64,000 bases of DNA from Pleurotus ostreatus/Saccharomyces cerevisiae fusant (Eukaryota > Opisthokonta), in the NCBI GenBank assembly GCA_024196135.1, contig JAMQCK010000044.1, positions 1 through 64,000 on the forward strand, read 5' to 3'. Position numbers and translations under genes: made by a program. Below are positions 11,138 to 22,097 of this stretch, in pieces (the first letter of the stretch is position 1; every line of letters starts with the position of its first letter). Below the pieces are notes generated by a model. It worked only from the letters and a program-made list of their open reading frames with translations. It did not search any database and was not told where the DNA came from.

Positions 11138-11285
11138 CTGAGGGAAGAGGGTCAGTAACGATGGATATGACGACGTAAGAGCGACGGAGGATCAGAGAGA
11201 AAATTAGGCAATATAGAAATCCTCATCCATAGTCGGAACAGGTCTGAAGGTTTCATCTCGACGAGGGCAAGGAGCATCGACTCAC
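11138..11285 (-). repeat. intron-like segment B (148 bases)
   Basis: Read on the minus strand it begins gtgagtcgat, only seven bases after the calcipressin stop codon, and ends cttccctcag. Length, splice-like borders and internal blocks match segment A, so the two are duplicates. If spliced, they would be 3'-UTR introns of calcipressin. Confidence 0.6.
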
Positions 11286-11292
11286 CATATAT

Positions 11293-12138
11293 CTACGCCC
11301 TCATCGGAGGCATCGCCGTCGGAGCCATCGGCGGCATCGCGGTCACCGGTTTCCACTTCGGCGGCAGCTGGCCGTACATGTAGTCCTCCTCGACGTCTCC
11401 GCGGTCCTTCCGCTCCCAACCGACCTTCAAAGAGTCCTCTTCCTCTTCTGATGGTACGTCGCAGTCCTCGACGAAGACGCCGACGCCCGCACCGCCCTGC
11501 TCCGCGGGATCGAGCAGCGTCACCGCCCCGCGCTGCGTCTGCGTCGCCTCCTCCTGCTTGAGCTGCAGGGCCTTCAGCGCGTGGATCAGGTCCTCCGCCA
11601 GCGGCGCCGAGTTCGGCGGCTCCTCCTGCGCCTGCTCCCACCCCACAGGCGGGCTTCCAGGAGGGCTGATCAGGAAGTTGCGCTCAGGCTTCGGCGGTGC
11701 CAGCTGCCTCTCGCGCATCACCGCCTCCATCTCGCCGACAAGGGGATTGCGGTCCGCGCGATACACCCTGAGGATGATCGGCTCCGAGGCGACATGGCTG
11801 TCGGTCGGCTCAACGACGATGGTCCCGCAGGCCTCGCGTGCGGCCTCTGCAGACGCGTCGCGCTCGTAGACGACGAGGATGCGGCCGAAGCCCGAGAGCG
11901 GCGCCCACTGGTTGATGGGGCCGTACTGTGCGAAGTGGTCGCGGAGGATGTCGAGGATGAGCGGGTCGAAGAAGGACGCGGGCAGGCGCGTCACCGCGAG
12001 CGTGTTCGTCGTCGCGGGCCCTGACGTCGTGCGATCGGGGGAGGAGTGGACGGAGTGCGCGGCGGAGGAAGAGCGCGAGTGCGACCGTGACGACGCGGGG
12101 GACGTGTTCGTGGACGAGATGCGGATGGAGCCCGGCAT
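11293..12138 (-). CDS. calcipressin (RCAN-type calcineurin regulator)
   Basis: A single exon of 282 residues. After a Ser-rich, disordered N-terminus (about 1-55) comes an RRM-like fold: NTLAVTRLPASFFDPLILD, FAQYGPINQWAPL and GFGRILVVYERDASAE. The signature RVYRADRNPL and the calcineurin-docking FLISPPGSPPVGWE (an LxxPPxSPP-type element) follow near residue 170. An acidic tail and a YMYGQLPPKWKP motif close the protein. Calcipressins bind calcineurin and tune Ca2+-dependent phosphatase signalling; phosphorylation of the SP repeats is known to matter. I chose ATG 12138 (MPGSIRISS); an in-frame ATG at 12252 would add 38 residues of low-complexity, non-conserved sequence. Confidence 0.92.
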   Translation of the reverse strand: MPGSIRISSTNTSPASSRSHSRSSSAAHSVHSSPDRTTSGPATTNTLAVTRLPASFFDPLILDILRDHFAQYGPINQWAPLSGFGRILVVYERDASAEAAREACGTIVVEPTDSHVASEPIILRVYRADRNPLVGEMEAVMRERQLAPPKPERNFLISPPGSPPVGWEQAQEEPPNSAPLAEDLIHALKALQLKQEEATQTQRGAVTLLDPAEQGGAGVGVFVEDCDVPSEEEEDSLKVGWERKDRGDVEEDYMYGQLPPKWKPVTAMPPMAPTAMPPMRA

Positions 12139-14107
12139 GGTCGTGGTAGTCGTGGTCGTGAGGGGGAAGATGATGACGGTGGGTGGAGAAACAATGGAAA
12201 CCGCAAAAGGCGCGCGTCCCTTTAAGGGCAATTTTTGCGTTATGTAAGCCACTGCCGCCGATCGCGTCGCGCAGCACCGAGCGTGCCCTTGTGCGTGTCC
12301 TTGGCTGGACGGCGGTGCAGAATACAGCTTTTATTGACTTTATCGGGTCCCCGCTGCCGTCGAGATGTTCAGAGACGTGTACATCGACGTGGTCTATGCT
12401 GAGCGCCTGAGGCTTGTGGACTGCGTCGAACAGCATCACCGCTCTTCAGGACCCGTTGCATTCAGAATACCTCGTATATTCGACACCCAGTAGCACACGA
12501 GCAGTATGACATTGTCCGACTAGCACATGAATGCGCTGCCGTCGACAATTGCGACGTAGACTCGACAGCACCGACAAACGCGTTGCACCGATTGCAGGAT
12601 GCGAACTGCTGCTACGGGGCGATCTGGAGCCTCTCACACCGCACATTCGGACCACGGCGCAGCGTACGCAATGGGGACAATCTGTTCGTACAGCCTGTCG
12701 TGAACATTGGGAAAGGCAGTGCTGGACTGCCCCGAGGCGGCTTGAATAGCTTGTCGTCTGCTTTCGTGTGCGTGCGCAGTACGACCGTTCATGGTGAGGC
12801 CACGCAGAAGGTGCTGACGGAGTCAGATGAGGCTGCCCAAAGGGCATTGGGATTGGAGAAACAGAATCCTAATGCGTTGTGTACGCGCGTTCTGCAGTCG
12901 ACAACTGTAGTCAATCACAAGAAGCAGTGTCGCACGGGTGAATGCGTTCCTCAAAGAGACGGAGGCAGGCAGAGGTAGTGTTGGAAAGCACATTCCATGA
13001 TCGATTCGCCTGGAAGTACGAAAGTCTACCTAATAGATGACCGTGGCGTCCCTAGCGGGTCCAAATTTGAAGAATCGGTCTGGCGGCGTGAGAAGTCGAC
13101 TTGAGAGGACGCCGTATATATCGCGGACTCGGTGTCGCAGACGAAGGCGTGTAGGACGACGGTTGTACGCCGAAAGGTCGAACACGACGGGAAGCGCTAA
13201 GTCGCACGGAGTCCTGGCACGAATGAAGTATTGTTGGTAGAAAGCCTGGGCAATCAAAGTCATCCACTTCGCCAGCGTGACAGGAAGCAAGGAGAGTCGG
13301 CTCTATACAGCGTTTGACCAGGAAGACCAGCATGATGAAGACGTCGTCGAAGAAGTCAAGATCGGTTTAGTCCCGGATGACTCGCCCTATTGCCGCTTGG
13401 ACACATCAATATCCTGCCTTGCGCAACCGCAAGCACCAGCTCGTCCCTAGGGAGGTGTCCTCGCAAGGTCGGCTAGACTTCTTCCTCCCTGAACTTGACC
13501 TTCGCTACTGGCGAGGTATGAACGTGATTCCCAGTAGCGCACAGGAAGCTCGCTAGGAAAGTCAAGGTCGAGCAAAGCCAAGCTGAGTCCTGGTTCCGGC
13601 AAAGTCTACGACATCGGTAAACCCCACGGCAAACCGCCCGGTACCCAGTTATCCGCGCCCTCAGTCAGATGCTCTTCGTCCTCGACTTCGCCCTTCAATT
13701 ACAGAAGGACCGAGGTGGGTGCTGGCGGGCCTGCCTGTTATTCCCAGCTCCCTATTCTTGCAAATGCGCTGTCCGAGGCCGAGAAGGGGAAGCTGGTGTT
13801 ATTGTAGAGGGGAAAGTGCAGCGAGATGAAGGTTCAGGACAAAGTTGAACTTTCAAGTGGGTTGCCCGGACCGCCACGTGCGGTTCAGATGATATGTGCG
13901 GCGGAAATCCCCGCCGTTGCGCCGGCGGAAGATCTCCCGCGGGACCGCGCAGCAGCAGCAGTTTGGACCCGCGAGGTGCCCGGGGCGACGATCATCGCAA
14001 TGGGCGTCCTTATATTGGCTCAGGCGGCGGGAGAGATACCCATCTTTCCCCTCTCCTCATCCCGCACGCACTCTATCCTTCATACCACCTAACACTTCGA
14101 ACCAGCG
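12139..14107. other. gap; possible decayed membrane-protein remnant
   Basis: Head-to-head gap between calcipressin and the P450 gene. On the minus strand near 13230-13340, hydrophobic pieces (FIMLVFLVKRCI; TLIAQAFYQQYFIR) resemble helices of fungal seven-helix proteins, but frames break and no complete gene can be built. The last 300 bases look like the P450 promoter. Confidence 0.3.
14011..14016 (+). promoter_or_regulatory. TATA-like element of P450 gene
   Basis: The element tatatt lies 97 bases before the P450 ATG, followed by a CT-rich leader (ctttcccctctcctcatccc). Confidence 0.5.
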
Positions 14108-16301
14108 ATGGACTACATCAACCTGGTGATCGACGGCGACGTGGTGTTCAAGCTCCTTGGCGTGACGGGGTGGGCGATCCTGCTGAGGTTCTTGTATCGC
14201 CGGTACACGTCCCCCACGAAGGATATCCCCGGCCCCCCTCATCCGGGATGGCGCAAGTTCATCGGAGGCCACTTCGGGATGCTGAGGAATGCGGTGCGTG
14301 TGCGCGATCGACGAGGGGGGCGTTCGACTGATCAACGCATTTCCTCTATCCAGAGGAGCCCCCCGGAGGCGATGGAGCGCTGGTTCGAGGAGTATGGACA
14401 CGTCTTCAGGTTCTACGGCGTGGCGGGGGTGAGTGGACAGTGTGAGGAAGAGAGGGGAAGTCGAGGCTCATACGCCGTACTTTCAGGGCGACCGTATATT
14501 GACGACTGACACCCGCGCACTGCACCACCTCTCGACGCGCGACGACATCTACTGGAAACCGGACTCGACGCGGTATAGCTTGGGTCGCGTCGTCGGTGAC
14601 GGGATCCTCATCACGGAGGGGGAGCAGCATAAGCAACAGGTGTGTATCCTATACGTGATGATTGACTCTTGGAGCTAATGTATTGTATAGCGCAGGATCA
14701 TGGTGCGGATCTACTCATCATCGCATAGCCCTTAGGCGCCTAATGCAACCCTGCTTAGAACCCGGCGTTCGGTCCGAACCAAATCCGCGAGGTGACGCCT
14801 ATCTTCCTGGAGAAGTCCATCAAGGTCAGTATACTATTACGCGACCGACCACCTCCCCTCACATCCTTCACTAGCTTCGCGAATGCTGGAACCGCGCGAT
14901 TCAGGCGGAAGGCGGAAAGGCAGCTCACCTCAACGCGCTCGGAGAGCTCTCGCGCATGACCCTCGATGTCATTGGCAAGGCTGGTGAGTCCCCCCTCGAA
15001 CTATGCTCATGCACGTCCCCATTCATACATCTCAGGCTTCGGCTATGACTTCAACACCCTTGACAACGGCGAGGAAGCGAACGAGCTCAGCAGGGCTTTC
15101 AGCACGCTTTTCGGCGCGCCGCCCAGCAGCCGCCACTGGATGCTCCTCCAAGCCTGGATCCCGCCTCTGCGTCTTATTGTGCGTCCATTCCTTCCTCCTT
15201 TTGCATCTCTAGACTGACGACCTTTTCCCCCACCAGCCCGGCCGCGGCGAGAAGGCCGAAAAGATGGCGAAGGCCACGATGAACCGCATTGGACGCGAGC
15301 TGCTTGCGCAGGCACGCGCCGAGGCCGAGCACGCGGAGAAGACGGGCAGCAGCGACTTCAAGGGCAGAGATTTGTTCTCCGTGCTAGTGCGCGCGAACAT
15401 GGCCACCGACCTTCCGGAGCGGCTGAGGATGTCGGATGAGGATGTGCTATCGCGTGCGTATACCTTCCCCCCCTTCAGTCCTTCTTCAACTACACATACT
15501 TACGTCCTACCTACCCTTCCTCAGAGGTCCCCACCTTCATGGTCGCCGGACATGAGACGACCGCGACGGGCACCACCTGGGCCATCCACCAGCTCACGCA
15601 GAACCCTACCGTTCAATCCCGCCTCCGCGACGAGCTGCGCACGCTCGACACCGACACCCCGACACTCGACGAGCTCAACTCGCTCCCCTACCTCGAGAAC
15701 TTCGTCAAGGAGGTCCTGCGCTTCTACGCGCCCGTTCCCTGGACCGCGCGCGCGGCGATCCGAGATGACGTGGTGCCGCTGGAGGAGCCATTCACCGATA
15801 AGAAGGGGAGGGTGTGCTATGAGATCAAGTGCGTTGAACCATATGGTGATAAAGGGAGAGGCTGACGGGGATTTTCGCAGAGTGCGCAAGGGCCAGCAAT
15901 TCATCCTCCCCATCCACTGCCTGCACCGCAAGAAGTCGATCTGGGGCGAGGACGCGAACGAATTCAACCCCGACCGCTGGGACGCCCCGTCGGATGCGAT
16001 CAAGAACGTCCCCTCCGTGTGGAGCCACCTGTTCTCCTTCTCCGCCGGTTCGCATGCGTGCATTGGTTTCAGATTCTCGATTGCTGAGTACGTGGCTATA
16101 TCTTTCGGTCCTCGAGATCGAGCTGACCGAAAATATAGGATGAAAGCCCTTCTCTTCATCCTCGTCCGCGCCTTCGAGTTCGAGCTCGCGGTTCCTGTGG
16201 ACGACCTCAAGGTCCGCGCGTCGGTCGTGCAGCGCCCGGCGCTGATCAGCCAGCCGGAGGCGACGGCGCAGCTCCCCATCATCATCCGTCCGGCGGCGTA
16301 G
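14108..16301 (+). CDS. cytochrome P450 monooxygenase
   Basis: Eleven exons: 14108-14293, 14354-14428, 14487-14640, 14691-14702, 14759-14824, 14875-14983, 15036-15178, 15237-15453, 15525-15828, 15881-16087 and 16139-16301. They encode about 550 residues. The N-terminal helix VVFKLLGVTGWAILLRFLY anchors it in the ER, followed by the proline-rich hinge IPGPPHPGW. RRIM-NPAFGPNQIREVTP is the C-helix region. The I-helix oxygen motif is AGHETT, the K-helix ExxR is EVLR, the PERF-like motif is FNPDRW and the heme loop is FSAGSHACIGFRFS with the ligand Cys. All catalytic features are intact. Substrate is unknown. The family resembles multi-exon basidiomycete P450s of fatty-acid/xenobiotic type, but no CYP number can be given. 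It converges on the next gene. Confidence 0.93.
14691..14702 (+). other. 12-base microexon in P450
   Basis: The sequence cgcaggatcatg lies between tattgtatag and gtgcgg. It encodes RRIM and links HKQQ to NPAFGP, as P450 conservation requires. Skipping it would delete four conserved residues without changing frame. Confidence 0.8.
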
Positions 16302-16630
16302 ACTTGCGCTTGAGCCACTACATACCTGTTATATACTCACTGGACTGTTTGGCTTGGCCTTGCCTCGCTCATTGATGGATTTTGCTCTGGTATTTCTATT
16401 TATCTAACTAGTATAGCGTGCATGGTGCCGCTTCTTGGAGATGTTGTAGATCTAGCATTTCGTATAGCGTTTGAATTCGAAGGTCTTCGAACAAGTTGCG
16501 AGAACCAATCATTCGAACTTAACGCGCGTTTGACCAACTGGTAAAGTGCAACCAGAAATACAGCACCATGAATTCTCCACATAACCCATACAAATCGTAG
16601 TCAATACACGTACAAAAAGGTCCATATCTA

Positions 16631-18077
16631 TCACCATTCGTCGCTCTCCCGAGGCAGCTTCGGACGCTCAGAATCCGGGCTCATCACATCCATGTCGTAG
16701 TACTCATCCGTGTCAGTGATCTTCGTCGACCTACCCGTCGACAAAATCGGCCTGGAGCCAGACGACCCGGGCTCGGACCTGCTCTCGTCGGAAGACAGAA
16801 CGGCTTCGTCGGAGGCGAACTGGACGGAGACGGAGGCGTGGGTGGCGATGAGCTGCTGCGTGGTACAGCGCTGCATCGTGATGATGAGGACGACGAAGGT
16901 GGGGTAGATGGCCTGAACGAAGAAAGGGGCTTCGTCAGCTTTAGTTGACAGAAGGGGCTCGCGCACGCACGGCGATGTTGTGGTAGGCGGTCAAGATGAC
17001 CCCGTAGGCAGGATTCGGGTGCGGTCCGCCAGTATCTACACCGTTGATTGCCACATATAACACCTGGAGGTCATAAACTTCGGCACGTCCAATGAGCGAC
17101 AAGATCACGCACCCAAAGACCGCAGTACACAAATCCTGACTCAACGAGGACGAGCATGATGTTCTCTGCCAGCGTCGAGCTGCGTTGTCGGCCAAGGAGT
17201 GCCCTTACCGCACGGCGGTACGACCTGGTTTCATGAGCATCGCTTCTTCGTAGTCAAAGGCGGTTGGGGACGTACCAGACTTTGTGCCAAATCAATCCGG
17301 TAGAGACGAAATTCGTGAAAAGGAGGGGAAGGCTGATGATCAAGCGACGAACGCCAGGGATGGATTGGCCATAGGTTAGCATGAGCCAAGTGGTATGGGC
17401 GACAACACCGGCTGCGCATGCTGTCAGTTGGAGCGACAAGTGATGGGCAAGCCTAACGACGTACCTATGCTCATGACCATACAGAAAAGAAGCAAGACCT
17501 TCACCGCGAGCCTATCCGTATACAAGACCCACGCGCGCCACACGACGATCGCATCGCTGATAAGAAACTAACCGATGAATAGCATCAGGCGATCCATGAT
17601 TAGCAATTCAGCAATCTAATCCACTCGCACTGTACTCACGTTACAATTGAACGCGACATTCAGCACGACGTCCAGCCGGAAGAGCAGGCCTTCTTCCAGA
17701 CCCGGTGGCGGTCGCCTGCTGTATTGCGGCATTTGCGCCGTATAGAAGGTGGTGTGGGTCGCGGCGCCTATGGTGGAGAACGCGAGAAGCGCGGTGATGG
17801 CGAGCTTGAGGATCCACGCGTTGGACTTGGTGCGTCTGAGAGGCAGATGATCGGTGTTGGCGAAGAAGCCTGGACGAGGAAAATTACGCACGCTAGCGCT
17901 GTCATTGTCGCGATGTACAGCGCCACTTGTATACCTGTCCATAGGCGTCAGTATACGGCATCTTCATAGGGAATAAGAGGGCGTACCATAGGTGGCAAGG
18001 TTCACCGACACCTGCTTCAATATAATCGTGAAGAACTCCACCTCGGAAGCGACCACCGGGTGTGTAGGCGCCGCCAT
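16631..18077 (-). CDS. fungal seven-helix membrane protein (WRAW type)
   Basis: A spliced gene starting at 18077 (MAAPTHPVVASEVEFF) and ending at 16631. Helices are visible in order: ILKQVSVNLATYG-GIQVALYIATMTALA, ILKLAITALLAFSTIGAATH, DAIVVWRAWVLY with VKVLLLFCMVMSI, VRRLIISLPLLFTNFVSTGL, STLAENIMLVLVESGFVYC and AIYPTFVVLIITMQR. The cytosolic tail is Ser/Asp-rich (DTDEYYDMDVMSP). The WRAW motif and the late E-S-G-x-x-Y helix belong to a large uncharacterised Agaricomycete family, different from DUF6533. About seven short introns are needed; one (about 56 bases near 17845-17900) removes a frame clash between the first and second helices. Ligand and role unknown. Confidence 0.75.
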
Positions 18078-19600
18078 TGCGGCCCAGTCATTGAGCGAAG
18101 CCGCCGCCGTCCTCGCCAGCAGCTATATACCGCAGGCCGCAGTCACGGAAGGATGGGTTAGGTCACGGAAGAATGTCGCCCGAGAGCGCGTCGCGCTCTG
18201 CGGGCGGGGCCTTTATGTCTCTATACTTCTCTCGGCTCAATCGAACTGGGGTACCGTGTCCTCGGTCGCGTGAGAAGCTCGGTTATTGAATTTTGGGGAG
18301 TTCCTGGTCGTGCGGATGGTGCTCCCTCGCCAAGTCGGCAGACTAGTCCTTGCGAGCACGAGGATGAGGGTGGGTGATTTCCTGAGCTCGTCTGAGAGGT
18401 GCGATGTTAGGGATGGTGGTCGTCAGAAAGAAAGCGCAGTTCTTCGACGAAAATGAGGGTAAATCGTAGAAGCCGTAGACCAAATCGGCGGACACGTGTG
18501 GGAGCTAGGCATGACGGCGAGCGAGCCTGATAGAGCGCCATCAGAGATGAACGATGGTTCGAGGGATGGCTTTTGTGCCCTGGTCATGAAGTGTTCTATT
18601 CAACGATAAGGCTTAGGCAGATCGTGAGAAGACGGACTTCATACCAATATTCCGTGCCGCTGATGGATGCATGTGTAGCCCGCAGTTCATGGTCTTTTCA
18701 AGCCCTTTTTGGCACACTAGAATCAGCCCCTTCCATGTCGAGCCGCTGACAAGGTGAGCCCTCGGAATCGGGCTACCTGTGGGCTCCTACTGTCACCCTC
18801 GTAAGGCCGGAGCAAGTACCGAAATCCTTCTCGAGGCGGCTGCAAAGCCTACGCATTGTGGGTCAGTGGCGTTTGTGTGCGCGATGGTAGCTGACTATAC
18901 CCACAAGCTTCCGTGTTCCAACTCCTCCCGGCGTGCTGATATAGCCGGGCGTCTTTCTTCTGCGGGGTCAACGTGATAGACGGTACAAGGAAGAAAGACA
19001 GGTATCAAGCTCCAGTTGAGCCCTCTCTGTAGCAGCTCACTAGTAGTAGATGGTCATCACTGCCGTGGCTTATGTTGCTGATTGGAAATCCACGATGAGT
19101 GGATAGATAGTTGAGTTGTACGATGCAGTATCAATTCAAGGGTATTGACCTCAGTCTCGCACGAGAATCGCTGCAAGAGTGGACCTCAGCTACTTCAGTA
19201 AGTATTTATCGAGGTGTCGAGATGAGCGCTTCATCTCATAAGACTTGTTTAAGTACTTTATGGTTCGATGTGTGTCGAAGGAATCCTATTCGTGTTCGCC
19301 AGGTACTTCCTCGATACTGACCCTCCGACAAGATGGTGGTGAGAGTAGAAAGCAAGAGACAAGTTGCCCGCCGCCCGATGTGATGGCTGTGACAGGATTT
19401 CACGTGGCGTTCGATCACGGAACGGACGCGTCGACGAGAGATCTCATCATCTTCACAAGCGCGTTCATTAAGGCGCGTCGTCGTCGCCTCGCACCCGGGC
19501 GAGGACGCTCTGACAACCGTCTCGCTGCTGCGGACAGCAAGGAAGGCGATATAAAGTCAGGCTCACTGAGCAAGTCGCGTCTTTTCCTCGCCCAACACGC
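18078..19600. other. gap with no recognised gene
   Basis: Promoter side of the WRAW-type membrane gene, then about 1.3 kb without conserved frames. Base composition is lower in GC than the neighbouring genes near 19000-19330. I see nothing else. Confidence 0.5.
19550..19555 (+). promoter_or_regulatory. TATAAA element without an assigned gene
   Basis: A clean tataaa sits in GC-rich DNA, about 140 bases before a plus-strand stretch (19687 onward) with a coherent but unidentified reading frame. Confidence 0.35.
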
Positions 19601-19679
19601 TGATTACTCAACCGTCTCAGTCTCGCTTTCTGGTCGACTTTTGAGGCCAACCACTCCTCCAGCTTAGCATCAGTGAATA

Positions 19680-22050
19680 TCCGGATATGCTGCGAAGAGG
19701 CGAAGTCTTACGGTCCAGAAGGTCTACAACGACGGGATGCCCTCCGCGGTCGTCGGGAAGCGGAGAACGACGACAGTCGACGAGCAGGTGGCCTTCGAAA
19801 GTATCAGCCACGATCCGCTCATGGAGTACCAGGTGCTTGCGGCTGACGCGGTGCGCTATTCAGTCTTCCGCTATAGCTGGACGTATTGCTGACTTGGCTT
19901 TCCAAGAAGGCGACAGTTCAAGGGCGCCCCACTGTACGCAAAGATATATGCCACCCCACCATACCACAAGCACACTGAACCGCGCCAATATACCCTTCAA
20001 CTACGCCCTCCCAGAGCATCACGTTCTTTCTGTCAAGAAGTGACGAGTCGTTCATCCAAAGGTGCGCCTGCGCCTCAAATTCTACGTATATGCGTTGATG
20101 CCAATTTTTCCAGAGCATACACCCCAAACGATCTGACGACGTCGCCTCGCCTCATTCACCTTTCTCTCTTCCTCCTTGATGGCCGGGCATCTACCGGCGC
20201 TTTCAAGCATCAAGACGCAGGCCGAGGGCCTTACTCGCAAGTGGATTCCCCACTTCTTCGCACCTCCTACTTGTGCTCAACATCGTCGCTCGCGTCGTCT
20301 GTGCCTGCCGGACTTCAAGTCCAGGTCAAGACCGCACCTCTCGCGCATATGGTGGACTCGCGCCTTTATCCCGTATGTTACGCGCGGCGGGTCCGAATTC
20401 GCCGCTCTATCGGCGCAATGTTCGTCGGCACTTGCCGGTGGATAGCCATCACGTGCATGTCTTGCCTCCCTCGCCTCAGGACTGGCGTCCCACTTTTGTC
20501 GACGTCCAAAGGATGCGCTAACGCCATTCTTTCCGACGCTTACATGGGCTTCGCTTGACTGCCGTTCTACAACTTACAACTGCACTGACTAGGTGTCGTG
20601 ATGGTGTCCTCAAGCGGCCATCGTCGACTTCTCTTGACGCGGCAACTTGCCGGTCGTGGTCCACCAACTTTCACGCTTGCTACTTCTGAGCAACAGCAGC
20701 GCGTGGCATGCGGCTTTCTCTTTTCGTTGTTGCGCCTTCACGTTCGATGCTTAGTAAAGCCTCTTATCGCCGGGAAGCTCGTAATTATGGCCAAGGTTTG
20801 GCGAAGGCGTCGGCTGCTTTCGCTTTGGGCTTCTTTGGGTTCTGACGCGACTGCGGACGGCAGTCGCAGAAGTGAAGGAGGATTTGGAAGCGCGCGACGC
20901 GAAGAAGCCGACTGAAGACGTTCAACGTTCGAAAGGCCTCCTCAGGCTGAGCAGAGGGACGTTGGATTGCATGCCAACGTGAGCGACGACTTCGAGCATC
21001 TTTCATTACGTTCAACGCTCGCCTTTGAAGAGATCAAGACGGAGGCAGCGCGTATCGCGACGGCGTCGCTGGGATCCCCCGTGGGGGATGTATGATGCTT
21101 CCGCGGATGAGTTCATCTTCCGTCGCGGGAATGGCGGACGCTTTGCGGATGCATTCCAGGCTCTTTGGCAGTGCATCCGCACTCAAGATCGTTGACGGCT
21201 AGGCCGAACTCTGCTCGTCGAGGATGAATATCTTTCGAGATCAGAGTCCAGATCAGAGTTGGATGCGGAACGAGCGGAGGTGACCATCTTTGGTCATCTT
21301 CTGCGCATCGGGCGCGATGGATCGTCAAGCGGGCGTCTCAGGAGCTGGGCAGGCCGACCGCAGGTGGCAGGACCTGAGGGAGATCAACATCAGCAACGCG
21401 AGGTCACCGGGACGCATGCTCGGTCGAGCCAAGTTCCAGCTTGCCACAGACACGTAAAGATTCCTGCGCACGAGCGCCGTTTTACGCAACGTGTTCTGGT
21501 CGTGCTGCAGGGACAACTCGTGTTTTTGGACATGTGCCCCCTCGTTCCACCGCGGCGCCCCCTCGTTCTGTCCGCATTCGTCCAACATCTTCCAGCAATC
21601 GTCCGAGAGGAGGCGTGTCGCAAAACCGGCCATTCGCCGTTGGTTCATGTTTTCGAACCGCGCATGCCGTCATATGATGTTCGTTTCGCTGGCTATCGCG
21701 AGGGTGCGACGGCGCCATCAGATCAGGGTCGCCAGCCTCAGCCACCGAAGGAAATTTTCCGATCTCGCTGTGCGCCCTTTGCGCGGATTTTATGGCCGTT
21801 GGGCGAGATCTGGGAGCGCAGAATGGAGGAGATCCATGTCTTTACGGGTCTTGCTGAGAGCCGCATGTATATCGATGCGATATACCATCAGCTTCCGTAC
21901 CCCGCAGAGCCTCCTCCGCGGTGGGAAATCGGGCGGCAGGGTCCCCGGCAGGTTTGCCGAGTGCTTGCCGAAAAGTCCGAAGTGTGTCCATGCTTGGCGG
22001 AGGCTTTGTGGCTATCAGTAACGGGGGACGTGGCCGGCGCATGTGTTTGG
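19680..22050 (+). other. unidentified, possibly decayed gene region
   Basis: Fragments of plausible protein appear in shifting plus-strand frames. Examples are VYNDGMPSAVVGKRRTTTVD with FESISHDPLMEYQVLAADA at about 19722-19850, FKGAPLYAKIYATPPYHK near 19917-19970, and polar Arg/Glu-rich, coiled-coil-like stretches such as RWQDLREINISNARSP near 21350-21420. No single frame or splice pattern joins them and none matches a family I know. It may be a degenerate gene or an old mobile element. Confidence 0.3.
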
Positions 22051-22097
22051 ATCTCTCCCATCTCCTGTCCTTCGTTCCCCCTTCCATCCCAAAAACA
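22050..22097 (+). promoter_or_regulatory. CT-rich leader before F-box/GATA start
   Basis: The run atctctcccatctcctgtcc continues as cttcgttcccccttccatcc and ends aaaaacaATG. This CT-block-then-A layout is typical of basidiomycete transcription and translation starts. It supports 22098, rather than the internal ATG at 22482, as the first codon. Confidence 0.5.

Noticed and set aside
14108..18077. P450 plus membrane protein as a secondary-metabolite cluster
   Set aside because: No polyketide synthase, terpene cyclase, NRPS or transferase lies nearby; neighbours are housekeeping or unrelated.
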